64,000 bases of DNA from Paramecium sonneborni (taxonomy: Eukaryota; Ciliophora; Oligohymenophorea; Peniculida; Parameciidae): contig CAJJDN010000183.1 of assembly GCA_905182985.1 (NCBI GenBank), positions 95,040 to 159,039 of the forward strand, read 5' to 3'. The translations under genes and the position numbers were made by a program. Position 1 is the stretch's first letter, and every line of letters begins with the position of its first letter. The notes under the pieces are model-generated. The model made no database searches. It was not told the DNA's origin and saw nothing but the letters and a program-made list of their open reading frames with translations. Positions 48,358 to 60,055 of this stretch are shown here, in pieces.

Positions 48358-49653
48358 ATGAATAAAAGATTTAATAGTGTTCCTCGTTTGAAAATTGCTA
48401 CCTCATTACAAGTTGAATAAAATAGTATTGGTAACTCTCCAACTATTTTTCATACTCCAAGAAGACTTATAACTGAAACTAATAAATAAAATTATTTTCA
48501 TAAACTATCATATTAGGACCAATGGAAATCAGAAAGATTGATTAAATATGTTAAACATAAAATTATTGATAAAGGTATTAATAAAAAACAAGGTTTTTAA
48601 GAAATTTTCATTATTAACAATTTCAAAGTATTTAAGTATTACATTCCACTGTATTAAAAAATTGAAAATGAAAGTGAACTTATCTCTGATTTTATTGAAT
48701 AAAGTATTCATCTTAAGACTCTTTTGAATTTAAAATCAATTCCTAAAATTTGGACTCTTGATGGCTTCTAGATTAAAAATTTCCATTTGCCAAATTAGAA
48801 AGTATTTTATATAAATAATAACTTTGATTTCTGGAATATGATAGCTCATTATAATTAATTTCATGGTTCCTTTTAATTAAACTTACTCGAATCAATTTAT
48901 AGTGAAATCTCAAAACTTTCAAATTCTTCTCAAATTTTCGATTACTTTTTTAGTAACAATAGCAAAGTAAAGAAATATTTCGCTTTATAAATTAATAAAT
49001 TACCTTATATACAATGTTCATAACCAAAAATTGATTTAGATGATCATGAAATTGATACAGCATTTTCAATGTTAGATACAGAAAAATAGAAAACCAAAGT
49101 ATAAATATATGAACAATTAAATAAAGAAATGAACAGCAAATCAAATTATTCATAGAAATCTAATAAATTAATTAGATTAACTCTGAAAACTAGAACTAGA
49201 TAATCAATTGAATAATAAATACTATAAGAAAATATAACAAATCCTGAAGATCTTCAATAATAAATTTAAGAACAAGTAGAATGCTAGAATCTATTCATAC
49301 CCTCAACTTAAAATATTGAAATTTCATAAGTAAACAGTCCCTTCCAATTAAAAACTAATTTAAATGATAGATATTTTATGAAAAATGTAAATATAGATAA
49401 AATTTAAATGGACTATAAAATAACTAGAAGATAAACAATTAATTTCCTCACAATCTTTAAATGTCTATTAAATCGTGAATCTCAACCAAGCAAATTGTTG
49501 ATATCCAAAGCTAACTTACTCTTAGCTTATCCATACTTAATGATGGAGGGATAATCATGTGGATATGATACATTTTTATTTATTAAAGAAACTAATATGT
49601 AGAGGTTTAGCTTTGAAGAATTTGTTAAAATATTCACTCAAGGTAAAGCATGA
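48358..49653 (+). CDS. Hypothetical protein, 431 aa
   Basis: One intronless frame from MNKRFNSVPRLKIATSLQVE to TGA at 49651-49653. The protein is soluble and Lys/Asn/Ser-rich, with a region of alternating hydrophobics and aromatics (LISDFIEQSIHLKTLLNLKS, FYINNNFDFWNMIAHYN), a Gln/Glu-rich middle and a C-terminal helical part (RQTINFLTIFKCLLNRESQP, FSFEEFVKIF). No domain recognised. The uniform frame over 432 codons makes it a solid gene of unknown function. Confidence 0.8.
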
Positions 49654-49818
49654 GTATTATAATAATGTTTATTATATCTCCAATTTATAATCAAATATTA
49701 TATTTAACTTTTAATCAAATAACTTATTATTGTTAATAATCCTATAGAAAGTATTCTGTATTGTGTTAATTAATCTCAAAAATTGTAATAAAAATTTAAT
49801 TTACATTAATAATAAATT

Positions 49819-50810
49819 ATGCAATAAGTTAAATATCCATAATTTGATATTGAGTCTTCAAACTAATAGGCAAATAATAATAATCTCTAATAATAATTAT
49901 TTATAAATAAGGAATAAGAAATTAAATATATACCAGTTTTGACGCAACAGAATCAAAATTTATAATAATATCAATAAGTTATGCTCCCATATCCATAATA
50001 AATTAATAATCAACAAGAATATTACAATTTAGATCAACCGCCATAACCATCTAATTCACTTTTAATTAAAGATTCAGATTTCTTAATCTAAAAATTCTTT
50101 TTAGGAAGTATTTTAGGAATGTTTATTTTATGGACATTTCTATTTACTTTAATATTTTTTATATTGATGATTATTTTTGGTAGTGGACTATTTAAACATA
50201 AAGATGTGTATCCTTATTATATTACAGTTTGCATATGTGTCTTGATGTTTCTAACAAAATTAGGCTAAATGGAGAAATGTAGAGATGTATACTATTATTT
50301 ATAAATTAAGTAGGTTGTATCATCACCTTTATGTTATTTTGGATCAATAATTGCATACACACTAACATTTTTTTTTATTTTTGCTTCCTTTACAAGTGAG
50401 ACTAGTAGTGAATTTCCAAGTAATTAATTTGTTAATTATTTTAGTGACATTTATTGTTGCTGTATTCATAATCACTCCATTATTTGGTAATTTTATTGTT
50501 ACCATAATTTTATTAATATATATATTAGTAGAGACTAAAGAATTCAAATTTTATAGTAATTATATTATGTGAATATATAGAGGTTATTATCTGTGAATTT
50601 CTATGTGTTTTACCTTTTGCTATTATTTATGTACCAACCCTAATTAGTTTAGTGATCTTACTACCATACACATTTTTATTAATGAATGTTTTAAAATAAA
50701 TTTAATCTGGAAGAGTATATATTTTATATAAATAATTAGTTTAATTTAAATAAGGATTAGGTACTAAGTGGAACAATGGCAGCCTACTATGGTATCTTTG
50801 TACCTTTTGA
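49819..50810 (+). CDS. Multispan membrane protein with Gln/Asn-rich N-terminus, 313 aa
   Basis: MQQVKYPQFDIESSNQQANN begins a roughly 95-residue Gln/Asn/Pro-rich cytosolic part. Seven or so hydrophobic segments follow, for example MFILWTFLFTLIFFILMIIF, YYITVCICVLMFLTKLG, SIIAYTLTFFFIFASF and LPFAIIYVPTLISLVILLPY. The motif GSGLFKHKDVYPYY sits in the first loop. Two 25 nt introns near 50,420 and 50,558 give 314 codons. The layout of a long hydrophilic N-terminus plus about 7 closely packed spans resembles BAX-inhibitor/LFG-type proteins, but no diagnostic motif confirms that. Confidence 0.75.
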
Positions 50811-50886
50811 TCTATTTGATTGAATTGTATGTTTTCGTTTTCGAATATTTTTAATTTAATCTAATAATAATATACAAAGATTGAAA

Positions 50887-51156
50887 TCATTCATTCTAAT
50901 TAAATATAATATATCCTCCATGATGTTTTAAAATTAATTCTAATTGTGATCCCTTTACTACTCCTTATGATCTAAATGATTATTTTGGTTCCAATCTTCT
51001 CTGATGGTAAAGAAAAGAAACTGATTGATTTGATGCATTTAATAATTCTGTAAATTCTGCAATTAATTCTTCTACTAAAGAATCTGCATCTATTTCAATG
51101 TTATAGATTTTCCCTTTTTCTTAACAAGATATTAATAGAGTAATATTCTAATTCAT
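50887..51156 (-). CDS. Ubiquitin-like fold protein, 89 aa
   Basis: Reads MNQNITLLISCQEKGKIYNI, then EIDADSLVEELIAEFTELLN, SVSFLYHQRRLEPKQSFRSQ and GVVKGSQLELILKHHGGY. The order beta hairpin, acidic helix, (F/L)-x-(Y/F)-x-x-x-x-L and a final beta strand after a polar turn is that of a ubiquitin-like domain. No C-terminal GG tail at the domain end is available for conjugation: HHGGYIIFNQNE continues past the glycines. It therefore probably acts as a fixed UBL rather than a conjugated modifier. Single exon of 90 codons. Confidence 0.65.
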
Positions 51157-51213
51157 CTCAATAATTTTTTTATTAATATATTTTATAAACTTTTTATAGT
51201 ATTAATTAATAAA
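51157..51213. promoter_or_regulatory. Compact divergent promoter interval
   Basis: The 57 bp between the divergent ATG codons of the UBL gene and HEN1 must carry both upstream regions. AT-only stretches occur; no specific element identified. Confidence 0.4.
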
Positions 51214-52269
51214 ATGGAAATAAAAGCATACGAAAATGATATTTTTTATGATAACATGGGAATGAGACTTTGGGAAAGAAGACATTAACATTTAGACAAA
51301 TATATAGAAAATGAGAGAACATTAGATATTGGATGCAATGATGCTAAATTTATTTAAAGATTAGCACATTCCTTAGATTTCAATTTAATTGTTGGTTTAG
51401 ATATAGATCTAGAAGTTCTTAAAAAAGCTAGGTTATTTATAATATTAAGTAAAGTGATAACTTGGTTTATGATCAAATCTAAGATTGTTTAAAATCAAAT
51501 AGAAAAATAGAATGTTGGATAAAACTATTTCATGGAGATGCTTTAAAAAAATACGATAAACTTAAATAAATGAATTTTGAAGTATTTTTTTTAATATAAT
51601 TTTTAGGTAATCACACTTATAGAGGTAGTAGAACATTTATAAATGGAATAACTTGATGATATATGTGAAAATGTTTTTGGTTACTTAAATCCAAACAGAA
51701 TTATAATAACTACTCCTAATTCAGATTTTAATGTTTATTTTAAATAGCTTAATCCATAATTTGTTTTAAGACATCCTGATCATAAATTTGAGTTTTCTTA
51801 ACAAGAATTTTAATAATGGACATAAGCTATTGCATTAAAATATAATTATTCAACAATCTATGAAGGAGTGGGTCAACATAAATCTGGAGAAATTACGAAT
51901 GGTTATGCATCATAAATTTGTATTTTTACAAAAATAAAGGATTATTAACATAATTTCAAAGCTGATTAAGATGATCTCTAATTAATTTTAGAGCATTGTT
52001 TACCCTATGATAATCGCACTGATGAATAAAAATTAATTGATGATATTATGATGAACTATTCTAGATTTTCATTATGGAATTAAAACGATCTTGATGATTA
52101 TGAGTATGATCTCTTATCAACTATAGATGAAAATGATATTCTTATCAGAATTTAAGATTTACCTAGAAGTTAATAATACTTTGAATAGATAATACAAAAA
52201 TATAATAATAGATTCTCTATTTATTAAAATGATTATTTATTATTAAAATTTTAAGTTTAAACTGATTGA
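51214..52269 (+). CDS. HEN1: HEN1 small-RNA 2'-O-methyltransferase, 335 aa
   Basis: HEN1 adds a methyl group to the 3'-terminal 2'-OH of small RNAs, protecting them; in Tetrahymena the homologue acts on scan RNAs that guide DNA elimination. Here RTLDIGCNDAKFIQRLAHS is the SAM-binding start, LIVGLDIDLEVLKKA the second strand, and LIEVVEHL carries the E-x-x-E-H metal-site residues. RHPDHKFEFSQQEFQQW supplies the remaining His of the E-E-H-H magnesium site. IITTPNSDFNVYF is the conserved post-site strand. Introns of 23 and 25 nt give 336 codons; the first is GTT-initiated. The N-terminal RNA-binding extension of plant HEN1 is absent, as in animal and ciliate forms. Confidence 0.94.
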
Positions 52270-52345
52270 TTAATATCTATTTAAAATAATATAATATAAT
52301 AAATATATATATATATAATTTATAATTTATAATATATTAAAAAAA

Positions 52346-52465
52346 GGGTTGTCAACACGAGGACTTCCCAAGCGGTCCCCCACCTTAGTACTAACCTCGC
52401 CTTAAGCCGCTTAACTTCGGAGTTCGAATGGGATCCGGTGCTTTAGGCTTAGTATGGCCGACAAC
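52346..52465 (-). rRNA. 5S rRNA: 5S ribosomal RNA
   Basis: The minus strand begins GTTGTCGGCCATACTAAGCC and ends near GTTGACAACCC, about 120 nt, with the internal-control-region stretch GAAGTTAAGCGGC and the paired ends of helix I (GTTGTC/GACAAC). It is the only GC-rich stretch in the neighbourhood. A run of T on the minus strand directly after the 3' end (AAAAA on the plus strand at 52341-52345) fits an RNA polymerase III terminator. Confidence 0.96.
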
Positions 52466-52639
52466 GATAATTACATCTTATTTAACTATTTATAACCCTT
52501 ATTTAATTAAAAACTAAAACCTTAAGAAAAAGTTTTGTTTTTTATATATTTTAAAAAAATGTTAATCATAATACAAGAAATATTTTATATACAATTTCAA
52601 TAAAAAGATTAAATAAAGATTTCATTTTAATAACTCTCT

Positions 52640-53170
52640 TGATAAAATACAAAAAAATTATGCAATGTCAAATTAATGAATATTTACTTCGATGTATAAA
52701 CATCTGAATCAGCAGTAAATTCTATTGAGAACATTGCACGAGGTAAATCTTCTACTCGATCTGGTTGATTTGAATCATATACTTAAGAATCATAGTTTTA
52801 ATTTGAGAAAATAGTTTAAGGTTGTGCAAATACTTCATCAATTCCCAAAATCAATTAAAATCCAATAGATTTCACATTTCTGATTTTCCTTAAACATAAG
52901 GAATATAAACAGAAACGATATTGGTAGGTGTGAAATAAATCGATTATATTAAACTAAGTGTTACTTATAATTAAATATCTATTGGTCCTGTGGCACTAAA
53001 ACTTGTAATTGTTGCGAAGTATTTATCACAATGAGCATTAGCATATTAATAACTAAGATTCTGAGGTGGAATCAAATTAAACTAACTGATAACTTATATT
53101 CATTAATCATGAAAAGTAAACCACCTAACTCTGAATCTATTATTTCTCTCATATTAACAATATAGATTGA
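52640..53170 (-). pseudogene. Frame-disrupted or decayed gene of unknown family
   Basis: Protein-like minus-strand segments in order: MREIIDSELGGLLFMINEYK, after a likely 26 nt intron YANAHCDKYFATITSFSATG, then SIYFTPTNIVSVYIPYVQG. In a neighbouring frame the order continues SIGFQLILGIDEVFAQPQTI, RVEDLPRAMFSIEFTADSDV and YTSK. The frame change falls in a run of four A after GG near 52,885; one more A would join the frames. This could be a sequencing indel in a real gene or an early pseudogene. The 5' end was not found. Confidence 0.45.
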
Positions 53171-53617
53171 TTGCAAAGTCTAAGATTAGTTATTATATAC
53201 TAACTTGTTAAAGTAATATCTGTAATACTAAAATTGAAACTTGCAATATTGTAATTTTATATCCAATTTAAATCAATATCATTTCATAAGTAATAAACAC
53301 TTAAGGAATGTTTGAAAATGAATCAATAAATTATATTGTTTATCAAACCTAAGACCATTTTAATAAGTAAAACTTGACACAACATCATTATTCCACTCAC
53401 AAGACATATAGAAATTATTAAAAATGTAATAATCAACATTTTAAATTAATATATAAATCGTTTATGCTTATTTATTTTAAGAAAGTGTTAAATAATTATA
53501 TATTGATTAACAATAAATTTATATTAATAATTTGAAAGATATTGTTTAATCTAAAATTAACTATTGGCCATATAATCACTTACAATCTAAAATCTAAATA
53601 AATTCACTTAAAAAAAT
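53171..53617. other. Intergenic AT-rich DNA between two 5S-related copies
   Basis: No gene supported; upstream exons of the disrupted gene at 52640-53170 could lie here. Confidence 0.35.
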
Positions 53618-53720
53618 GATTATCAACACATGGACTTTCTAAACGGCCCTCAACGTTAATAGTAATCTTGCTATAAACAACTTAAGTTTAGAATCAGGAC
53701 TTAGTATAGCCAAAATGATG
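53618..53720 (-). pseudogene. Degenerate 5S rRNA copy
   Basis: Aligns along its length with the 5S gene 1.27 kb to the left (atcaacacatggactttcta against gtcaacacgaggacttccca; agtatagcc against agtatggcc). Many GC positions have changed to AT and the helix I pairing is lost. The upstream flank (ttatttaactattta) is shared too, so the duplicated unit included 5' flanking DNA. A product of normal 5S structure is not possible. Confidence 0.8.
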
Positions 53721-53852
53721 ATCACATATTATTTAACTATTTAATATCTTTTTCTATATAATTAATAGATAATTTAAATAAATAATAATAATAAATATGA
53801 TTCTCAAAAATTTGAGTAGGTTGGAATCTTTTGTTTAATAATTTAATAAACT

Positions 53853-54453
53853 TCAGAACCCTAATTAAATTAGTTAAAATACTCCATTATCTTCCAAAGT
53901 AACAAAAGCTATTCTAATTTGTTCACCAAAAGCAGAATGATTTTATCTCTACCAAATTGGAACAATAAATAATTTTAAATATTTATCCAAATGAGATCCA
54001 ACTATATTAGACAAAGAACTCAATTAAAGAGGAGAGATTACATCAAAACTGTCAATGCTGAACTAAATACTTTATCACTTTTAGAACTTAATGCATTTCT
54101 TAATGGTAACACTAATTTAGGTAGAAGTGATATTATTTTTTCTTAGGCATTCTTAATTCTAATTAAATATTTACTTCATTTGATAACATGTATTAAATTG
54201 CCATAGTAGCAATTGCTAAATAAGGATGAACATCTTCTAATAATCCATTAAAACATGTAACCAATACTGGATCATATGGTAATGTCATTATATTAACATC
54301 TGGGATCCATTATATTTTCATGTTTCCATGAGCATTATAATTAATCTTACATGGTATTCCTCCTGCCTCATAAACATATGCAAATGAATTTCTAATTTTC
54401 ATTCTTTAAATTTACATATCACGCTAATATTTATTAGAAAAAGGGTCCACCAT
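53853..54453 (-). CDS. PACRG-like protein, 184 aa
   Basis: The PACRG family sits at the inner junction of axonemal doublet microtubules or at basal bodies; a shorter PACRG-like branch also exists. MVDPFSNKYQRDMQIQRMKI leads to FAYVYEAGGIPCKINYNAHG, DPVLVTCFNGLLEDVHPYLA, IISLLPKLVLPLRNALSSKS, SNIVGSHLDKYLKLFIVPI and GEQIRIAFVTLEDNGVFQ. The order of GxIPC(K/R)I, the F(F/N)GL..E..PY motif and the LP.L..PL(R/K).AL helix fits the family's armadillo-like repeats. Two 23 nt introns give 185 codons and remove two apparent frameshifts. It ends earlier than canonical PACRG, so it is closer to the short paralogue. Confidence 0.85.
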
Positions 54454-54687
54454 TTTTATTCTCTTTGTTACTAGTTATTTCTTTTCGTTCTTTTTATACT
54501 TATATTATTCAATCATTTTTTAGGCATTTAAAGGATCCTCAATATTCTAATTATTTTTATAATTTTAATAGTAATCACCAGCCACATAATTTCTATGTAT
54601 TTAGTTCAATCTTTATACATTTGATTGTATTTTCTAGCTTTACTTATACATATTAATATATAACTAAATGAAATATTTATACTAAAT

Positions 54688-55418
54688 TCATTATAATTTT
54701 TTTTGAAGATATTAACACAATGCCTTTATATCATGTTTCATAAGATATTCACTATTGACCCATCTATTTTTTGGAATAATCCCTAAACTTAATTAAAATC
54801 ATAATTACCATTAGGTCTTTTTTACCATAATATATAATACATCTTATCACCTTTATCTTTAATTTAAACTGCTTGACCAATTTTATCTAATTAATCTCCA
54901 AATTCATATCCACCTTCACTTTGTTATTTTATTTCAGTGTATTTCTGAGATTATTCTGATGTAGATTCTTAAATAATTTCATAATCCTGTTATTAATTAG
55001 GTTATGAGCATTTTTCAGTCTATTAAGAAATATTTATTAACTAAATTATTTCATCTTATTATTTCTTCATTTGATCAATTTCTGACTTTAATTCATCTAT
55101 CTAAATTTGTAATCTTTTTATTTATTCTTATTGATATTCATATGAATTTTATTTTGATAGACTTGGTACCCCAATAAAATCTTCTAATTAAGGTGGTTCA
55201 TCATTCTCAATATGATAAAAATTTGATCCATATTATTTTACATTCTCTTCAAATTAATGCAAAAATTAAGCTATATTTGGTATCTTTTCTGGTTTTTCCC
55301 AAGTGCAATCTCTATTATTATATCCTTACCATTTAACAAGATAATATTTCTAATTATTGTATTATTTATAATCAAGTATCTATTCTATAAAATACAAACC
55401 TCTCTTTTTTCTTTACAT
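54688..55418 (-). CDS. HP1-like chromodomain / chromo-shadow protein, 234 aa
   Basis: Residues about 8-60 form a chromodomain: GLYFIEQILDYKQYNNQKYY, LVKWQGYNNRDCTWEKPEKI, with the aromatic cage positions Y/F...W...(W/Y). HP1-type chromodomains bind methylated H3K9 or K27. A Gln-rich coiled coil follows (EYQQEQIKRLQIQIDELKSE), then a chromo-shadow-like end GDKMYYILWQKRPNG, NRWVNSEYLMKHDIKALCQY, LQKKLQ after a 26 nt intron near 54,815. Intron removal gives 235 codons. In ciliates such proteins work in heterochromatin and developmental DNA elimination; which of these applies is inference. Confidence 0.88.
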
Positions 55419-55555
55419 CAATAAATTGTTATTTTTTAAATTAAATTTCAATTTATATATTTACATTTAAACAATCAATTAATTGAACTTATCATTCAGA
55501 AACACTAACAAAATTAGTTAAAATATTTTATTAGAAATAAAAAGTATTAAATATA

Positions 55556-56182
55556 TCATTAATATCTTGAATAGATATTTGGTAATAAATTAGGATTATT
55601 GTTATGTTTTTGCATTCTCATATATTCATCTATTTCTAATGACATTTCTTCAGATTTTAATTTGTAACCTTCAAAGTTCTCATCATTAAAATTCAATTCT
55701 GGATAAATAAATGATGACTATTTGGCTTAAGTTAATCTCTAAATTTGAGGAAACTAAATTTTTTATCTTGGTACATGATCAGATATTGACAAACCTCTAA
55801 TTTCTTTAGGTTTGTAATCCTTAACCTTTTTACTTACTCTTACAATCACATTATTAGCAGGACTAACATTATTTTCAATTAATTAGTTTACTGATGCATT
55901 TATAGGAACTGAATTCTTTTTCTTTTGCATTGCAATAAATCCAATCACTTTCTAATTATTATTTTATAATCCAGGAGAATATAATTGATTAGGTGATTAT
56001 TACAAAAAGTGATTATATCTATGTTTTGATAGCTAAATCTTTTTTTTACCACTCTTCAAAGGTGATGAAATAAATACATTCCTTTATATATTGTTACTCT
56101 CTAAATACTCTTCAAACATTAAATTTTATACTAATTGTTACACTGATCTATTTTAGAAGTTATGAGGTAATTAAAAAGTCAT
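55556..56182 (-). CDS. Hypothetical protein, 208 aa
   Basis: Intronless frame MTFQLPHNFQNRSVQQLVQN to TGA at 55556-55558. The protein is soluble and basic in the middle (KSGKKKIQLSKHRYNHFLQQ, VRVSKKVKDYKPKEIRG), with a short hydrophobic helix near the start (LVQNLMFEEYLES) and a conserved-looking end LEIDEYMRMQKHNNNPNLLP. No domain recognised. It follows the chromodomain gene upstream on the same strand, 137 bp away. Confidence 0.75.
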
Positions 56183-57511
56183 ATTATATATTTAATATTA
56201 ATCAATTCTTTTTTATTTTAGAAAATTTTATGATATTTTATATTATAAATATATAAGTACTCTCATAAACTCATCCATTTTATCTATATTAAATAATGAA
56301 TTTCAATTTCTTAATTCTAAGTTAAATTCATTATTTTTTCTTTTTTTACTAAAATGTGCTAATTATCATAGGTTTTGTTAATTTTTCTGAAAAGATAGCA
56401 ACCTATTTAGTTTCTTAATTATTTTATTTTTCAGAAATTTGCTTTGTTATTTTAATCAACTTAAATATTACCACAATTGATTTGTTAATTTTAATTGATT
56501 GATAAGACTTCAAAATATATAAATGCCCTGTTTATCAAATATTATTTAATCTGACTTAATGCATCTTGCTTTTTTTACTTACTTTTTTTAATTATCTTTA
56601 ATGATCTTATTTATATATCTAAAATCATAATGAATTTTCTTTTATTTTTCTAATAACCAAAGAACAATTAAAACTTGTATGAGATTAATAGCAATAACAT
56701 CTAAAATTTAACATTACTAAATCATCTTTTATCATTAAAAAATTAAATAAGCTTTTTACATTATTTTAGTAATTATATTTATATCTTCAATGAATTCATG
56801 ATTGGGCAGAGACAATTATATTTTTAAATCAGAGGAAAAAATTCTATTTTTTCATACAAAAATTTTTTTGTGAAAATTTAGTTTTTATTATATTCTTCAT
56901 GGCAATATTAGATAGCTTGACTAGGAATATCATTATTTTAATATATTAAATGTATTCTGTATTAACTGATATATGCTATTTATTGAGATTGATCTCTTCA
57001 ATAATAATAATGTTTTTATTTTCTGTTTGATATTAAAGAATTACTCTAATCAGTTTCCTTACAATTCTAAATATCAGAAATAATTAAAACATATGTATAT
57101 TCTAAACTATCTAAATAAAATATCCTTGTTTTGTGAAATTTTTATCCTTTTTACATATCACCTTCAATTCAAAATATTATCTAAAATCATTCATTTTGAA
57201 AAAAAATTAATATTTTTTGTTATTGGAACAATATTATCATTATTTATTGATTTAATTATTATATATATTTCATACTTTAGTTCATATTCAACAAACTAAA
57301 CAAAGATATAATTCCTTTATTTATTTTATATTTATATCCTTATAAATAATTGTTATAATCATAGATTATTAAAAATATCGAATAAATTCTTTTGGACTTT
57401 TAATAACTACAATATATCATCCTTTATTAATTTGATAAGAGTGCTTTATAATAAATAGCTTATAATTTTTTTCTTTTTAATATTTAATAATAATTTTAAT
57501 CTAAAATCGAA
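56183..57511. other. Gene-poor AT-rich interval, 1.3 kb
   Basis: No gene supported between divergent genes. A Phe/Ile/Leu-only frame near 57,093-57,299 reflects T-rich composition rather than a membrane protein. Expected to hold the promoters of both flanking genes. Confidence 0.4.
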
Positions 57512-59626
57512 ATGAAAAATCCTTAAATAGAAATACAAACCCTCAAGAATGAGAATCAAATGTTACAACAACAACTAATCAAAGCACAACAAGAGATCTC
57601 AATCTATAAAAATAATTTATAACTATATGATTAAGAGAGATAAAAATTATTGGATGAAAGAGATAAATTAGAAGAAAGACTTTAAGATAATAAGAGTAAT
57701 TTTGAGAAAAAAGTGAAAAGAATTATTGAAAGAATGCCATGTTAGATAGATAAATAAAGTCGAAGTTATATATCGAATTCTATAATTTAAAAAGCAAAAG
57801 GTGTAATGGTGGATCTTGTTATTGCATACAAGGATGCTTACAAAGAAGATTATCGAGACAGTCAACGTTGTAAATGCTAATCTCTATTCGAATCTTTTTA
57901 TATTATTGGAATAAACCATAAAGAACTTAAAGAAATGCCAGAAAAACAAAATGTAGCAATGTTACCACCAAAATTTTTATATAAGCAATATAAAAATGGG
58001 ATAAATTCTTAAGAGAGGGATCTTTTGACTGATCCTGAAAAAGATATAAAAGAAATTTTTGAAAAAAAACCAATAAAAGTTGAAAAATTAGATGGTTATG
58101 ACTATATTGAGGAGAATATCACAAGGTTTCAAATTTTAGTTATTTAGATTTCTACATGAAAGATAAAAAATTGAGGATAAGGAAAATTTGTATTTTTTTA
58201 ATTTGAGTGGTTGTGATAATTTATTTGATGTATAAATTCCCCTAAACATGGAATTGCTTAATAGCTTTAATAAGGATAAACAGTTATTTCTTTTTGTCTA
58301 CAGTGTCGATGATTATGTTACTAGTTATTATGATGATAGATATTAATTTTGGAAATTTAAAAAATACTATTGTTTTTTAACATATTTTCCAATATCTGAG
58401 ATATTTGATTAACTTTTAATATTTGCAGCAAGTACGTTGTTTATTAATTAAAAAATTTAGATTTAATTAAACTTTAAAGATCAGATTCCTATTTATAATA
58501 TAAACTGGAATAAGCATAAAGGCAGAAAACAAAAAAAATGAAAGAATCTTTAGAGTAACAATATAGATAAAAGATCTATCAAGACATAGATGCTGTTAAC
58601 ATTATTTATGTATATAATTTAAATATACTTATTTAGAAAGCGAAAGATGAAATTGCTAATGCAATAAAATTGATCTCAGATATATAACTTAATTATGATC
58701 AACCTTATATAGAGTTTGATTTATAAAGTATTATTAAGGATAAAAATATTCGAATTCAATAAGAAAAACTTATTTACAAACTTCCAGTGATTCCTTTATA
58801 AACTCCAATGTAAACAACAAAGGAAAACTTTAAATCTAATTTAACCAATTAAATAATGGTAAAAAATAGAATTAGACATACTCATATAGTGATGTAAATT
58901 TTTAGTTTTGATGATTTTACAACAATATTTATGGAAATCTTAAAAGAAGGATAAATTTTATTTATGTGTGAAAATATCTACATTTTAACATCTGTATGCT
59001 ATTTCTTTCACTTGGTAATTTATCCTTATCTATGGGTTTTACCAGCTCTGTACTATTCTAATTCTGAAACAATTGATAATTTGCTAGGGAATTAAATGCC
59101 ATTTATAGCAGGACTTAATGAAGGATATAATAAATGGATATAAAACTACAAAAATAAATAACAACTTTAAAAAAGCAATTTAACTATCGTAGAATTCTTA
59201 ATTAAAAAGGAAGCTTGTGGTGATAATATTACACCTCTAATACACTAATATTAGTCTCAAAATAACAATCTTCGTCTAAAAAAATTGAAGACAAATCCAT
59301 ATTTTTAAATTAATGAAATGCTTTAAAAGTATAAAAGTATAGGACATATTTTTTAAATAAGCTAGAATGAAGAATAATCTAAAAAATGTGCTGAATTTTT
59401 AATCAATTTGATAAATATTATAGAGAATGATTTCATTAAGAAAATTGTACCTGATCTAGATCCAGATTTTATTAGTAATGGTATTTGGAATTAAGGATTA
59501 ATACTAAAAAAAATGTTAGCAAAAATAAAAGATAATGAAGACTAGGAATTTATAAAACAATACATTTTTGAAACGGACTATTTTTAATAATATTTGAAAC
59601 ATTATTACAACTTTTATAAGAGGTGA
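57512..59626 (+). CDS. DENN-domain protein, probable Rab guanine-nucleotide exchange factor
   Basis: DENN proteins activate Rab GTPases in vesicle traffic. An N-terminal coiled coil (EIQTLKNENQMLQQQLIKAQ) precedes the upstream DENN part: MVDLVIAYKDAYKEDYRDSQ, LFESFYIIGINHKEL, LPPKFLYKQYK. The core follows with KKYYCFLTYFPISEIFDQLL, FTTIFMEILKEGQILFMCEN, LTSVCYFFHLVIYPYLWVLP and NLLGNQMPFIAGLNEGY, the characteristic L-(E)-x-(R/Q)-I-x-(F/L) and P-(F/Y)-x-W...PFI-x-G-(L/V) pattern. The C-terminal 170 residues are helical. Introns of 22 and 29 nt are required by frame and a third of 27 nt is likely, giving 678 residues. It starts about 1.3 kb from its upstream neighbour. Confidence 0.88.
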
Positions 59627-59663
59627 AATATAATGAGCATTAAATATAAATATAAAAATAATT

Positions 59664-59996
59664 ATGAGTTCTGAAAAAGATTTCCAATATGACATTCACG
59701 ATGTCTAAAATATTAAAACTGCCTTTTTGGACTTATAACAAGAAGAGAGTGCTGGATTTAAATTAGGATTTGGAACAGCTATATTATCTTATTTTGTATT
59801 CAGAAGGTTTACATATTTAAGAACTGGACCTAGGTAACAATATTAATTTAATTATATAAGATTTATTGGATCAATGATTCTTGGTTCATAAATATATGGT
59901 TTCTATAAACATAGATCTAGAGCATATTATGATTATGTTGCTCAATAAGTAAATTTACATGCATCTGAAGCAATAAATCAATGCCTTGGACATTGA
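59664..59996 (+). CDS. Small two-helix membrane protein, 101 aa
   Basis: MSSEKDFQYDIHDVQNIKTA begins a hydrophilic N-terminus. Two short hydrophobic segments follow, FKLGFGTAILSYFVFRRF and FIGSMILGSQIYGFYKHRSR, separated by a 27 nt in-phase intron, with a polar tail ending INQCLGH. The Gly-rich short helices with flanking Arg resemble small mitochondrial or ER hairpin proteins; no family assigned. It starts 37 bp behind the DENN stop on the same strand. Confidence 0.7.
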
Positions 59997-60055
59997 CTAT
60001 TTAATCATAAATAATACAAAACACAAAAATAACAAATATATTGTTGTATTAAGGA

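Noticed and set aside
53853..54453. PACRG-like gene first read as a pseudogene with two frame changes
   Set aside because: Two 23 nt introns restore a single 185-codon frame.
57093..57299. Hydrophobic 68-residue frame
   Set aside because: The Phe/Ile/Leu composition simply mirrors T-rich DNA; there is no family signal.
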